Positions 47,301 to 58,634 of a DNA stretch of 64,000 nucleotides are shown here, in pieces; the first letter of the stretch is position 1; every line of letters begins with the position of its first letter. The DNA is taken from the NCBI GenBank assembly GCA_022702705.1, contig CM040427.1:77925283-77989282 (forward strand). Reading direction: 5' to 3'. The DNA is from Papilionanthe hookeriana x Papilionanthe teres (lineage: Eukaryota > Streptophyta > Magnoliopsida > Asparagales > Orchidaceae). Made by a program: the position numbers and the translations under genes. The notes under the pieces were generated by a model. The model did not search any database. It was not told the origin of the DNA and was given only the letters and a program-made list of their open reading frames with translations.

Positions 47301-50076
47301 CCCACAAAATTTCATGCCATGATGACTAATATTTAATTTTTTATGAATTAATTAAGTTATGAAGCATTTAATTAATTAAGAACTAAATATTAAATAAATG
47401 ATTTTAATTTTTGGTTCATAATAATCTCATCTGTTCACCGAGCACAAAAGTATTTTATTTTATTTTTAGAATTTCTTTACACTAAGATAAGGATTTTTAA
47501 AGTTTTTGAACTTACTTAAATAGAAAGATCATATTTTTGAACTTACTTAAAGGCTAAGCTTTCCACGTCGGCTGCTGACTCGGCCCGCAGTTCATGTCTC
47601 GTTTTCTCATCTGACTCCATCTCCGCCGTCCACCCGATACACATGCAAATGGACGACATCCGTTTATCATCCCAAATGAAACATAACTCGTGAACCGCCC
47701 AACTTATAGACCTAAGATCTGGCATGATACTCAACCAAATTAAGTGGGGTTTATTCTTACACCTTCATCTAAGTGGAGCAAACCTATCTATATGGTTAAG
47801 TGGACATGAATTGTTAATTTCTTTCACAAAGGTCCAAACCGAGGTAAAAAGCAAAGTATTCAACCTATACCTTTGTTCAAGAGAAGAGGCCTCGATTGGA
47901 TGGTTGAGAAGCTTCTCCTTGCATCCGCAAACCTCCTCCAAGTGACAATTTGAGCTCTTGACATGTCTAAGTATGAAATCGACTGAAGGGTGACTCGCGT
48001 CTGGTCTAGGGCTAGGTTAGAGGGCTTGAGAGTGGGGGCTTTTGATCTGGAAGGTGATTTGAGGGTGTGGGGAAGCTTTTGGGATGTTCAATTTCGAGTT
48101 TTGGTGAAGCGTGTAAAGTGGTTGAAAATGTCCAGAATTTTAACTCGGAAATTAGGGTTTATGAGTGGGGGAGAAGGGCTAAAAGCGATGGGAATGATCT
48201 TCTCAGGGCTAATTGATAGTTTTGAAGTGATTTTGGCAGGGCTTCACCTAGTTTCATGCACTTCACCCTTTTGGTCGTGCGGTGCCCTCTTTATAAGCTC
48301 GGTCATAGTTGTCGATTAGTCAAGGTGAGGTGTCCAAAGTGGTGCTTAGGTGGAGGGTTGATCAGGACAAGAATCCAATTGTAGAGAGCCACATTACATG
48401 AGTAAATTTGTGAGTTTTTTCCATGGTGTAGCTCTTGGTTTTGTAGTTTTTCGGCAGCCAAGGTGGACGGCTGAACCAGAGGAGTCTACCATCTAGCTCA
48501 GAGGGCTCATGGCTGGAGATTAGTGAAGTGGATTATGTGTTATCATGTGTAAATCGTTGGATTGATGTGGAATGGGATTTAGTATACTTTTGGTCAACCT
48601 ATGGGTTTAGTTCATGGGAGTGGGTTTGGCTCACCCCCAAGGTGATTTGGGCTGATGGGGATCAACATGATTACTGTGGTATGGTCATTATCAAAGAGAT
48701 TTGGGCTGAATTTTGGGTTTGGGTGTGTCATGGAGAGGTTAAGTACTTTTAGGATGGATTGGAAAGAGACTCCCTTTTTTACTAATTATGTCATGGTGGC
48801 TCGCATGTGACTCATCTATGGCTTCATGCCTTCATGTGGTTTGGATGAAGCCACTTGGCTTGCCCATGGCTCACGCTTAGCCTACATGGCTTACACAAAA
48901 AAAAGAGGGGGAAATTGCAAGTACGGAGGAAATTTGCATAAATTCCATGTGGGTTTGATTAATCATGTCATTTTGGATTTATAGTTTGATTAAATTTGAT
49001 GTGAGGGGCTGAAGTTTGTCATGTGGATTTTAGGTTAAAGAAAATTTGAGTGATGGGCTTGGATTTGAGCTTTTATGATATGTTATGAGGAATTGATTTG
49101 AGGTTTGGAATTGGGCTTTTGATTTAATGTGAATGGTACTTGTCATGGTGAATCTCATGAGGCATTGAATCATGATAAATTTTTTGACACAATTTTGGTG
49201 AAATTGGATATGGCATATGAGTTCAAATTTGGTGAAAATTAGATTTTTGGTGATAAATTTGAATTTGGGTTTGGAATTTAGTAGGATTGAGTTTGATTGT
49301 GGATTTTGGTAGATTTGAGGTGGATTTAGTGATTTTTGGTGGAAATGGGGCAATTGAGTAATTTTGGTGGAAATCGGGTGGTTTTGGTATTTTGGGTAGT
49401 TTTGGGGATTTTTTCAATTTTAGGAGATTTTTTATCAATTGGATACTTTGGTTTGGTATTGAATGATTTTGGTGAAAATTTGGGAATTTGGTCAATTTTG
49501 GGAATTTTTGTCAATTTTAGGGGTATTTTGGTAATTTTAGTTATTTTAAGTAATTTGGCAAATTTTGGTGGATTTTAGGCTTAGGGTGGCCCTTGGGTGC
49601 TTTTGGACGGGATTTTGGTTAATTTGGAGTAGGGACAAGAGTGGTGAATTTTGAAACTTTTAGGAATTTTGGGTATTTATGTAGTTTAGGGGTGGATTTA
49701 GATGGACTGGGGTTATGGTGAGTTGTGATGGGTGTGAGGAGTGTGAGACGTATGAACATAGTGTGTGAGTGTAGAGTATGTGATATGACTTATAGGAGCG
49801 TGTATGTGAATGTCCCAGCTACAAAGGGTCCTCTTAAGGCCTTGATCCTCGAAGAACTCATCTTTTTGAATCTCCACGTGTTAGTCCCCATCCACTCAAC
49901 CAAATGGTGATTGTTTGAGACCACCCATGCGAGGCTTCTCAAGAGAGTAAAGAAGTGGTTTGAACTTCTAAGGGGTAGGATTGTCATCACTAGTCCTCTA
50001 TGATATTCAATAGTTCTATCGCTAGATCCTAAGTTCTAGAAAAGGAAATTAGACCTCACAAAAAATGAGGTCAACA
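44341..50076 (-). repeat. Long LTR B, inverted, tail to tail with LTR A
   Basis: Reading the minus strand, it starts TGTTGACCTC at 50076 and ends CGCCTACA at 44341; 5736 bp. It shares the start, the G/T-rich versus C/A-rich region (48500-49700), a GC-rich segment (47560-47700) and the end with LTR A, but it is diverged and shorter. No PPT or PBS adjoins it, so it is a solo or truncated LTR rather than part of a full element seen here. Four related repeats lie at 46330-47180. Confidence 0.75.
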
Positions 50077-50646
50077 TGCCTACGGGTATCTTTTGAGGTT
50101 TGCTAGGGCCATAAGCTCTGAGGCTGACCTCCCACATAAGTAAAATTCTTACACCAAGTTCTAATCTTCTATTTGTGTCACCTAACGCATTCTACATGCC
50201 AGTATAATCCTCGCGCTTTTGTTCTTTTTAAAGACATGTGCGTGCTATATTTTTAATACTAACCTTGCAGCAGCAACAGCGAAGGCACAAAGTATGTGAT
50301 ACTAGTTTTTCTTTTCCTATATTTTTATTTTACCTTGCTTTATTGCATGTTTTATTTTATGCACAATTTAATACACTTGCAAAGATCCCTATGGTAGACA
50401 ACAGTAGGGCATATGTTTAGGATGAACCCTTTGGTTGATCTCAAGACTTCACAAAAATCATGTTCACGTGCAAACCCTAAACCAGCAACCACTAGGGCAA
50501 GAAGTTTGGATCAAGCTGCAAGCAGATGGAGGACTACTTCAGATGGCGATCAAGATTCAATAAGGGAGAGGATCTACTGCATCTAAGTATTCCTTAGTTT
50601 TAAATAACATAAATATAGGACTTTGAGGTTGTCCGCCTAGGACTTA
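50077..50646 (+). repeat. Fragment D of the same long LTR family
   Basis: Collinear on the plus strand with about 62148-62760 of LTR C: a TGCCTACGG start, CTTACACC, TAGACAACAGTAG versus TTGACAACAATAAG, AAATAACATAAAT and GGACTTTGAGGT. It starts exactly where LTR B ends and breaks off at the AAG microsatellite, so LTR B probably disrupted an older copy whose left half is not next to it now. Confidence 0.7.
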
Positions 50647-50659
50647 AACAAAATTCAAA

Positions 50660-50691
50660 AAAAGAAGAAGAAGAAGAAGAAGAAGAAGAAC
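50660..50691 (+). repeat. (AAG)n microsatellite
   Basis: About ten uninterrupted AAG units at the right edge of LTR fragment D. Confidence 0.9.
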
Positions 50692-51690
50692 ATGTGGAAG
50701 AAGAAAAGAAACTAAATTTCTCCTCTCTTTTATCTCTAAGAATCCTCCATGAATCCTCTCCAAGCTCTTCCTAGAATGATAATTCCCCCTCTTCTTAGAC
50801 CCTTTGGGATTCAAAAAGTTCGAAGAATCCCAAAATAGAGAGGAACCCACCTACTTTTCAATGGTGTGCTACCCTTCCACATTTCATGCAACTGACCATA
50901 TAAAATTATTTAATCCACATGACATGTGTGCAATTGACCATTTTTTAGGTCTAGGGCTAAGGAGCTTTATATTCCACCCCTACACACTATCTCACAATCA
51001 ATTTTGGCCTCTTGTGGCTTCGATTGGTTTAAAAAGACCAAATAATAAAGTTAGGTTGTTCATGGTGTGAGGGCGTCCAGAAATAATGCTCGGATGCTAC
51101 CTGGAAATTTTTCTAGCACATGGTGCCAATCCCTGGCGTGGGGCCACCAAACAAGCCATACATGTCTGATTCTGGCATGGAGGCGCTCGACCCAACCTTA
51201 ATTTAGGAAAATTAGTTTGTAGAAGGGTTTTATGAATCCCTTACTTGTGGAAAGCTATATTTGAGTGAAATCTATGAACATAATACTTAATTGTACATCA
51301 AACATGTGTAACATGAATTATCGATGCTAATGAGAGCACCGATCTCTAGCACCAGTGCTCCGGTTTAGACCTTGGATTCATGCACTAAATGCTCGCTAGA
51401 GATTTTTTATGATGTCCTGAGTTTTGAGAAGCTTTTTATGAATGAAATATGGTCCCATCACATTTAAATGGACACCAAATATGTACAACATAAAAAAGAT
51501 GCCAACAGTAAGCTTATGTATGCCCTAAATCAAATTATTCTTATAATCTATGTACACTCTCATTTCAATTATTTTTCAATAAAAATTGAAGTGTGCGCTT
51601 AGTTTGAATTGATTAAACTTCAATTATCCTTTAAAATTCTAAAATCTCTCATTTAAAGCTTAAAGGTGGAGTAAATCCCTTAATAAGTAT
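50692..51690. other. Unassigned sequence with a diverged direct duplication
   Basis: No gene recognised. About 51235-51320 and 51425-51510 are diverged copies of one segment (GGAAAGCTATATTTGAGTGA versus GAGAAGCTTTTTATGAATGA, then CATCAAACATGTGTAAC versus CACCAAATATGTACAAC). The spacing is about 185 bp, as in a two-copy satellite remnant. Confidence 0.45.
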
Positions 51691-52250
51691 GAATAATACA
51701 TTTTAAAATTATAACAGATCTAAGCAAAATATTTTCAAATTAAAACAAATCTAAGTAAAACGTTTCAAGATTAGAACAAAAGCAAGTAAATTATTCTCCA
51801 AAACTAAAACAAACCCGATTAAAACCTCTTTAAAACTAAAACAAACCTAAGTAAAACCTTTTCTTAAAATAAAGAAAACCTAAATAAGAACTTAAACTAA
51901 AGTAAACCTAAGCGAAGTCTTTTCAAAACTAAATATAAACCTAAGTAAGACCTCTTTAAAACTAAGACAAACCTAAGTAAAACCCTGTTCAAGGTTAAAA
52001 CAAAATTAAAAGAAACTTAAACAAATTATTTTCAAAACTAAAAGGAACCTAAGTAAATCTTTTCAAAACTAAATCAAATTTAAGTAAAACCTTCATTTCA
52101 AACTAAAATAAACCTAAACAAATTTTTTTCAAAACTAAAACAACATAAGTAAATCATTTTTAAACTAAACCAAACGTAAATAAAAAGATTTTCTAAATCA
52201 AATAAAACAAAGGAAATCATTTTAAAACTAAAGCAAACCCTTTCTTTTTC
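51691..52250 (+). repeat. Degenerate tandem repeat, about 30-36 bp unit
   Basis: Repeats of AAAACTAAAACAAACCTAA then GTAAAACCTTTT with variable spacing, about 15 units. C/A-rich on the plus strand and nearly without G. The minus-strand frame at 52098-52418 arises from this composition. Confidence 0.75.
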
Positions 52251-54066
52251 AATAACTTCAACAGGGCCACAAATTGTGTAAATTTTCATACAGAACAATC
52301 TAATTTTGTAATTTATCCTAAATAGGTAACTTACAAAAGACTTGTATAGCTTTTTTATAAATGAATATATTGTCATTATGAACACATTTAAATTTATAAG
52401 CTTCTCCTGAATGTACAAATCTTTGGCAACTTCATACTTGCATATTTTGCACTTTATTTACTTACAAACTTCATATTTAATCAAAGTATGTGATAAACAT
52501 ATTTAGACATATCAAATGACATATATATATATAGATATATATATATCATTTTTTAGCATTTTAACTACACATCAAAATAACTATTATATAACAAATTATA
52601 AATTAGATACAATAAAGGGTAATTTAATAACTATAACACATCAAAGTTTAGTTTAACAACCAAATTAAAACATAGAATACTTCAAGAGTTATAATATAAC
52701 TTATCTAAATAGAAATGTCAACAAAAAAATTAATATTTATTGCAATCATGAATAATCAACATTATATTAATCAAAGAATAGATATTATTAATAAAATTAT
52801 TAATCTATATTATTATGAAATAAATCTTTCACCTGAAATTTCTTGTGGAACTATATATGATTATATGTTGATGTGTGCTAGAGAATTCACTGTGATTGAG
52901 TAATGAATTAGCTTCTCGGTGTTATACTAGAATTTAACACACGCGCTCAGAGAGTAAAAGTGGCAGGTAGAGTCATCATAAGTTGTTATGTGAAAAACCC
53001 AAAAAGTAAAAATACCACGAGACCTAGCCTAGAAATGGTCACACGGTCATAGTATTTGTATGCAGGAGGACTCATTGAACAATTGTCGGGAGCAATTGTA
53101 ATTTCCAAAACTTTGGTAGACTATCTTTGAAGTGCATCTTGTTGGTTTATTTTGTGTTACATTGCACATATCTCAAATATTTAATTATTTGAATAATTAA
53201 GCTTGATATCAAAAGTAATATACTATCTCAACCACTTTATAATTAATCTGATTATTAAAATAAAGAACTTTCAAAATTGATTGGTTTGTATTTTAAACCA
53301 ACGATTCCCTTACCTAACGCGAAGACTAGATAGGGTTGAAATTAATTTGGATTATTAATTTTCTATAAGGGAAAACCCTTTAGTTAATTATATCTAAAGA
53401 AATAAATCTTTTAAGAATGCTGTTGATTAAAATTGATATTTAATTTTCAAGAATTTCAAAGTTTAATTTTCGTGATTGTTTATTTGGATTTAAAATGGGA
53501 TAAATCGAAATAGAACAACTCTTATCGGAACACAAAGAAGAAGAATTAGGAAGTGTCAAGAAACTAAGAAGCTCACTGATACTTCAACTATTCCATCGTT
53601 TGACTTTATTGATTTAAAATTTAAGAAATTTTTGTGTTCAAGTTGATATTTTACAAGATTATTACAACTTATATTCCATGATATATGATCGTGAGAAAAC
53701 CTAAGATGTGAAGACTTATATGTCCTTATTATATGAACATATTCAAAATTCTATGACTAAAGGTGAGATCTATGGAATAAACGCAATCTCAAAATGTAGT
53801 CTAACAAGAAGAATGCAGCAAACAAAAACTTATAGCACACTCCCTCAAAGAATCGAGCAAGCCCGAACTATTACAATGATTATAAGCCTTACAACACAAA
53901 GTTAACACATCATAACATGTAAAAGGAAATTACACAACACATAAACAAAAGACCAGTTACTCGACCTAACATTCAGTCAAATAAACAAAGAAAATAAACC
54001 TAACAAACACAAAACACATCAACGAGATTTCACATCAAGATACTCCTAAAATTTAGAGTTAATGTC
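52251..54066. other. AT-rich sequence without recognised genes
   Basis: Includes an (AT)n stretch at about 52521-52546. Near 52985-53030 it reads GTGAAAAACCCAAAAAGTAA then CCACGAGACC, a phrase I associate with 5' or 3' regions of plant LTR elements but cannot assign. Small frames at 52715-52903 and 53708-53905 have no recognisable similarity. Confidence 0.4.
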
Positions 54067-54074
54067 CTAACAGA

Positions 54075-54623
54075 TAGGGCTGTAAACGAGCCAAGCTTGA
54101 GCGAGCTTAGGCTTGGCTCGTGTTCGGCTCGTTCGAAATTAGCTCGGCTCGAAATCGGCTCGTGTTCGAAATGACTCGTGAAAGGTGTGTTCGTGTTCGG
54201 CTCGAATTAAATATTCTTGTTCATGTTCGGCTCGAAATTGGCTCGTTAAAATTAATTGAAAAAATATATGTCTAGTACCTGATTCGAACATGGACCAAAT
54301 GAATGGAAACAAGAAGCATAACCACGCTACCACACAAGCAGTTATAATTTAAACTTAAATATAAATATATATAATATATTAAAATATAATAATATATATA
54401 ATAAATTATTATATAAATAATTATATCATTGTTTTTTTATTTCGAGCCAATTTGAACCGAACACAAGCGAACAAACAGTTGTTTGTGTTCGGCTCGTTAA
54501 CATTTCGAGCTTAAAAATTTGTTCGTCTTTGGCTCGTTAGGCTTAACGAACGAGCCGAACACGAGCTACTTAACTAGCCGAACACGAGCTGTTCGCGAAC
54601 AACGAGCCAAATTGTCAGCCCTA
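54075..54623. mobile_element. hAT-superfamily MITE
   Basis: A 549-bp element with terminal inverted repeats TAGGGCTG / CAGCCCTA, flanked by a perfect 8-bp duplication CTAACAGA (54067-54074 and 54624-54631). Subterminal zones are full of GGCTCG/CGAGCC words in both orientations; the centre is AT-rich. There is no transposase, so it is non-autonomous. The 8-bp duplication and TAGGGCTG ends are typical of hAT. Confidence 0.9.
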
Positions 54624-54631
54624 CTAACAGA

Positions 54632-55868
54632 ATCTCTAATGTGAATGTTGGGATACATGAAGATAGATAAATTAGGCATCTTGTTTAGTTATTTTTTTAA
54701 TATTAAAATTTATCCAAAGGAATACTCATTTAATTTTTAAATATTTTGTAATTTTTATAAATTTTTTTATTATTTTATTTTAATTTATTGTAATATTAAT
54801 TAAACATCACACTAAATATCCCACATATGCTTGTGTGCGTGTGCGTGCACACGTGTTTGTAATCAATATTAAAGCTTTTTAAAATGATACTAACCACATA
54901 GAAAAATAATTAGGGATCTTATAAAATAATAAATATAAAATTGTAATTTATGTATTTTAAAATATTTTGAAATTAAAGTTATATTTATTTAATATTTTTC
55001 AAAAGTTTCATATCTTTTGAGTGAAATGTTTCCAAAATTTCTTAAAATTATTTCTAGAAGTACTATTAACATCAAATATGTTTTGTGAAATTTTGTGAAA
55101 TTTTATTTATTTCTTATTATTATTTAAATTTTAATTGCATTTTTCAGCTAGACATTCATAACAATTAAAATAATCTCCAAAAATTTTGAAATTTTACAAA
55201 GTTGCTTCACATAAAAGTCTAAACAAACTTTGAAAATTAAAATTCATTTCAAGTTCAATTAAACTCTTATGAATTATTAATATTATTTAATATTTTAATT
55301 ATTTAAAAGTGAATTAAAATACAAAATTATTTAAATAATTTCTATTTTTATTGTTTCTTTTCTATGAACATATTCTAATGGTGTGGATTTGACTAAATTT
55401 GGAGTTCAAATGAATGAGTTATGAAGATTTGAAGTTTTATGGGTATGTTTGAAATTAATTTATCAATTTATTTGAAAATGAGATCAAATTATTCGTTATT
55501 CTATTTCCTCTTTTAAAAGGTGAATTAAGTTAATTATGGAATATTTTAAAATTTTAATTGTTCAAATTATAAATTTAAAAGTGAAGAAAGTATTTATATA
55601 ATTTTGAGAAATTACATATATACCTGTCGTTACTTTTATACCAATGGATTTTATTACAATGTTACTTTTATCTTCTCGATTAAGCATTTTTTAAACCAAA
55701 TTTTATAATTTTTCCCAAATTTGAGTATTTAATTTAGTGATTATGAATCTCATGGGTAGTATTATAATTTTGAATTTTACATAATTATCTTTAATTCATA
55801 AAATTTCAATTGCTGATTTTAATCAATTTAATCACACTTCCAGTGATAAATCCATTAAAGTTACAAAT
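54632..55868. other. AT-rich sequence, nothing recognised
   Basis: Strongly AT-rich with a short GT/GC alternating stretch (GTGTGCGTGTGCGTGCACAC near 54835). No coding potential or element boundaries seen. Confidence 0.5.
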
Positions 55869-56430
55869 ATAAATAGGGGGTGTTTGTCAAAATTATTTAA
55901 AGGAGATTTAGCCTTAGATTTAGCTTAAATCCATCGAAACAACAAAAATATCAAAATTAAATCCAACACTTTGTCAAATTGAAAAGCTTTGTGTTCCAAC
56001 CTTCCTCCCGCATTCCGTTTGTTTTAGGACGTAAATCCAGATTTAGTAAATCCGACTCTGAGACGGATTTAAGACTTTCTAGCTATCATCGCTCAGGCGA
56101 ATTATTCCATCCGGAGCACGTACGCAGCATTGGGTGCGGATTTTTTTGGGTACTGGATGGGTATAGATGGGTATGGATGGGTATGGATGTGTATGGATGT
56201 GTATTGGATGTTGGGTATTGACTATTAGGTGAGTATTGGTGGGTATTGGAGGGTACTGGATGGGTATTAGGAGGAGATGCGTGCGGATGCGTGCGTTCTC
56301 CGTATGGAATAAGCGTTCCATCGCTCGAGACTTCGTTCCTGTGAAAGTGAAGATCAGATTTCCAGGTTTTAATAAATCTTAAAGATTTAACATAAATTCA
56401 GTCTGCAGCCAAACAACAACATATTGACTA
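55869..56430. mobile_element. Possible MITE with internal minisatellite
   Basis: The left end GGGGGTGTTTGTCAAAATTA and right end CTGCAGCCAAACAACAAC give imperfect inverted termini (GTGTTTGTC versus GTTGTTTGGCTG). The interior has sub-terminal AAATCTTAAAG/GATTTAGC words in both directions, as in MITEs that start GGGTGTTTGG. I could not find a clear target-site duplication. The GGATGGGTAT array lies inside it. Confidence 0.4.
56150..56275 (+). repeat. GGATGGGTAT-type minisatellite
   Basis: About eleven degenerate units of roughly 10-12 bp based on TGGATGGGTAT, strongly G-rich and C-poor on the plus strand. Both overlapping frames (plus 55979-56221, minus 56079-56321) are by-products of the repeat. 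Confidence 0.8.
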
Positions 56431-57200
56431 AATGTCTAAATGGTGAAAAGATAAATTTGTAATTTTTCACAAATTATCAATATACAAATTTTTTACAAAT
56501 CACATTTCCAAATATACCCAGCGAGCTAACAAATTTCCAGAATTACAGCTCGGCTTCCCTCAAGTTGGCGATCAAAGCCAAACCACATCTTGCCATGATA
56601 TGTTGAAAATAGCTACCTTATATATATATGCATATATGTCGGCCAAATATGGTCGTACATGACTTAAGGTATGCTTAGGCATGATTAAAAAAAATTAATT
56701 CTACTTTGCAATGATAACTTATCGCCGTACAAATTAATTATTAGGAACCACCAAATAAGTTTGATCTAACAAATTTCAGTTCTTGCAAATGTATGTTCTA
56801 ACTGTAAATATTAATTGGGGATTGGGGCCACAAACAAAAATAATAATTAACAGAAATTTCCAAAATAGTATTCAATGATTTTTTTAGTCCTATTGAATCA
56901 ATAATGACTTCCTAAATTGTTTTATTTAACATCTTAATTTTTATCTTAAAGTCAAATGATCATAACTATTTTTACATCTTGATAATATATGTCTTAAGCC
57001 TTACTTTATATGAGACGTAGGCAAAATCTTGTATAAATTTTTATTCTTATAGAAATACCGCTCAAGTTTATAGTAAAATAAGGATACAGTTGTTTCCTAG
57101 GAAGCAGACACGCCTAACAGTGCACGCAGCTTCCTCTTTGCTATTTAATTAAAAAAGGTTGCATTATTGCAGTTAGCCTAATAATGTATGCGGAGCCGTC
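56431..57200. other. Intergenic sequence, nothing recognised
   Basis: AT-rich, with no supported frame or element end. A copia 3' LTR for the minus-strand element at 57259 would be expected here, but I see no TG..CA boundaries. Confidence 0.45.
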
Positions 57201-57204
57201 TAAA

Positions 57205-57226
57205 ATAATTAATTAATTAATTAATT

Positions 57227-57258
<32 letters not shown>
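57205..57258 (+). repeat. (AATT)n and (TA)n microsatellite
   Basis: About six AATT units followed by about fourteen TA units, directly at the 3' end of the copia RNase H remnant. Confidence 0.9.
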
Positions 57259-58634
57259 TGGTTGTCACGGTTGCTTGGTATCGATGCTGAATTTTTAAAA
57301 GAAGATGGCGGAGCCATATCATATATTTAGTAGCTATAACTAGTGTCCAGTGCTCTGCCTCCGTCGAGGATCATGCCACCATGGATTTTTCTTCACTGTC
57401 CAAGATATCAGTGTGTCTCCAAGGAAAGACCATACTCATGTGGTGGATTTGCAGTCGAATTGGTCTCCAGCCCAATCGGCATCAGCATATGAGCGCAGAT
57501 GAACATCTCCAGGTCAAATTTCTAGCCCAAAATGACTTGTGCCTTTCAGATATCTAAGGAGATGTGTTAGATATTTGTAATGGATTGTGGTAGAAGAGTT
57601 TGTATGTTGGTAAAGCAATTGACAGCATATGCGATGTTCGAGCGGGTTACCGTAAGGTATTGAAGGGATCCTGTCAGTTGTCGGTAAAAGGTGGGATTAT
57701 GAAATGGTATACCTGAGTTGGAAGAAGCTGGTTTGCATAAATGTATAAGGGTGCTGAGTGGTGTGCAGTCCTGCATCCCGGCAATATGAAGAAGTTGTAA
57801 GGTATGTCGTTGTTGATTGAGATGATAGGAGTTTGCTGATTTGTGGACTTGAATACTCAGGAAGCAACCGATTAGACCTAGAGGTTTCAGGTGGAACGTA
57901 GCAGCCACTTTTGGTCAGCTTGGAGATCTCGTCGGAATCATTTCTCATAATGAGTATATTGTCTACATAAATAAGGATTGAGGACAAACATTTGAAATTT
58001 ATTTTGATGGTATAGTAGGAGGGAAGGATCCACCTTGCTGAACTAAAACCTGTTAAGTCGAAAGAACTTGGAGAAAGTGATAAACCGTTGTTGTGGAGTC
58101 TGCTTGAGAACACATAATGATTTTTTCAGCAAGCATACAGGATTTGGAAATTGTGGATCTTGAAACTCGAGTGTTTGTTTCATATAAACTTTCTCATTGA
58201 GGTTGTTGTGGAGGAATGCATTGGAGATGTCGAATTGAAGGATGTTATAATTGTGATGAAGAGCCACCATAATGAGTATGTGAATGGTAGGAAGTTTGGA
58301 AACGGGGATGAACATTTCATGATAATTAACTCCAAACTCTTGCGTGTGACTTGAGCAACAAGGCGGGCCTTATGACGTATAACTTCACTTCCAGGTGGAA
58401 TTATAATAACACCACCAATTACACCGTTCCCATGATTCAACTCCAATACTACCCCAGCATAACGCAGATAACACCATAATAACACCGTCCAAATTTCATA
58501 GAATCTCGAAGCTACCCCACGTGAAATGCTTGGATTTTGTACACCTTGCGCATATATACTTGCTTCAATTGGTAAAAGAGGACTTCTTCCAAGAACACTT
58601 AGCCACATTTGTGACTTGCTTTAACCGAAAACGG
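57259..58634 (-). pseudogene. pol: Ty1/copia pol: reverse transcriptase and RNase H (broken)
   Basis: Minus strand, frames disrupted many times. Start of RT: RHKARLVAQ (near 58370). Then come IPVSKLPTIHI, LQFDISNAFLHNNLNEKVYM and VCLLKKSLCVLKQTPQQRF (58043-58310), and SILIYVDNILIM (the YVDD-type box reads YVDN; near 57970). Connection: LSIQVHKSANSYHLNQQRH and YRQLTGSLQYLTVTRSNIAYA (57600-57900). RNase H: SYADADWAGDQFDCKST (near 57480) and STEAEHWTLVIATKYM (near 57330). The order and strings are diagnostic of Ty1/copia. The upstream part of the same strand continues beyond LTR C at 63539, but the integrase segment is not found. Confidence 0.88.

Noticed and set aside
47990..48319. 109-codon plus-strand frame in LTR B
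   Set aside because: It is Trp/Gly/Val-rich from G/T-rich DNA and is not conserved in LTR A or C.
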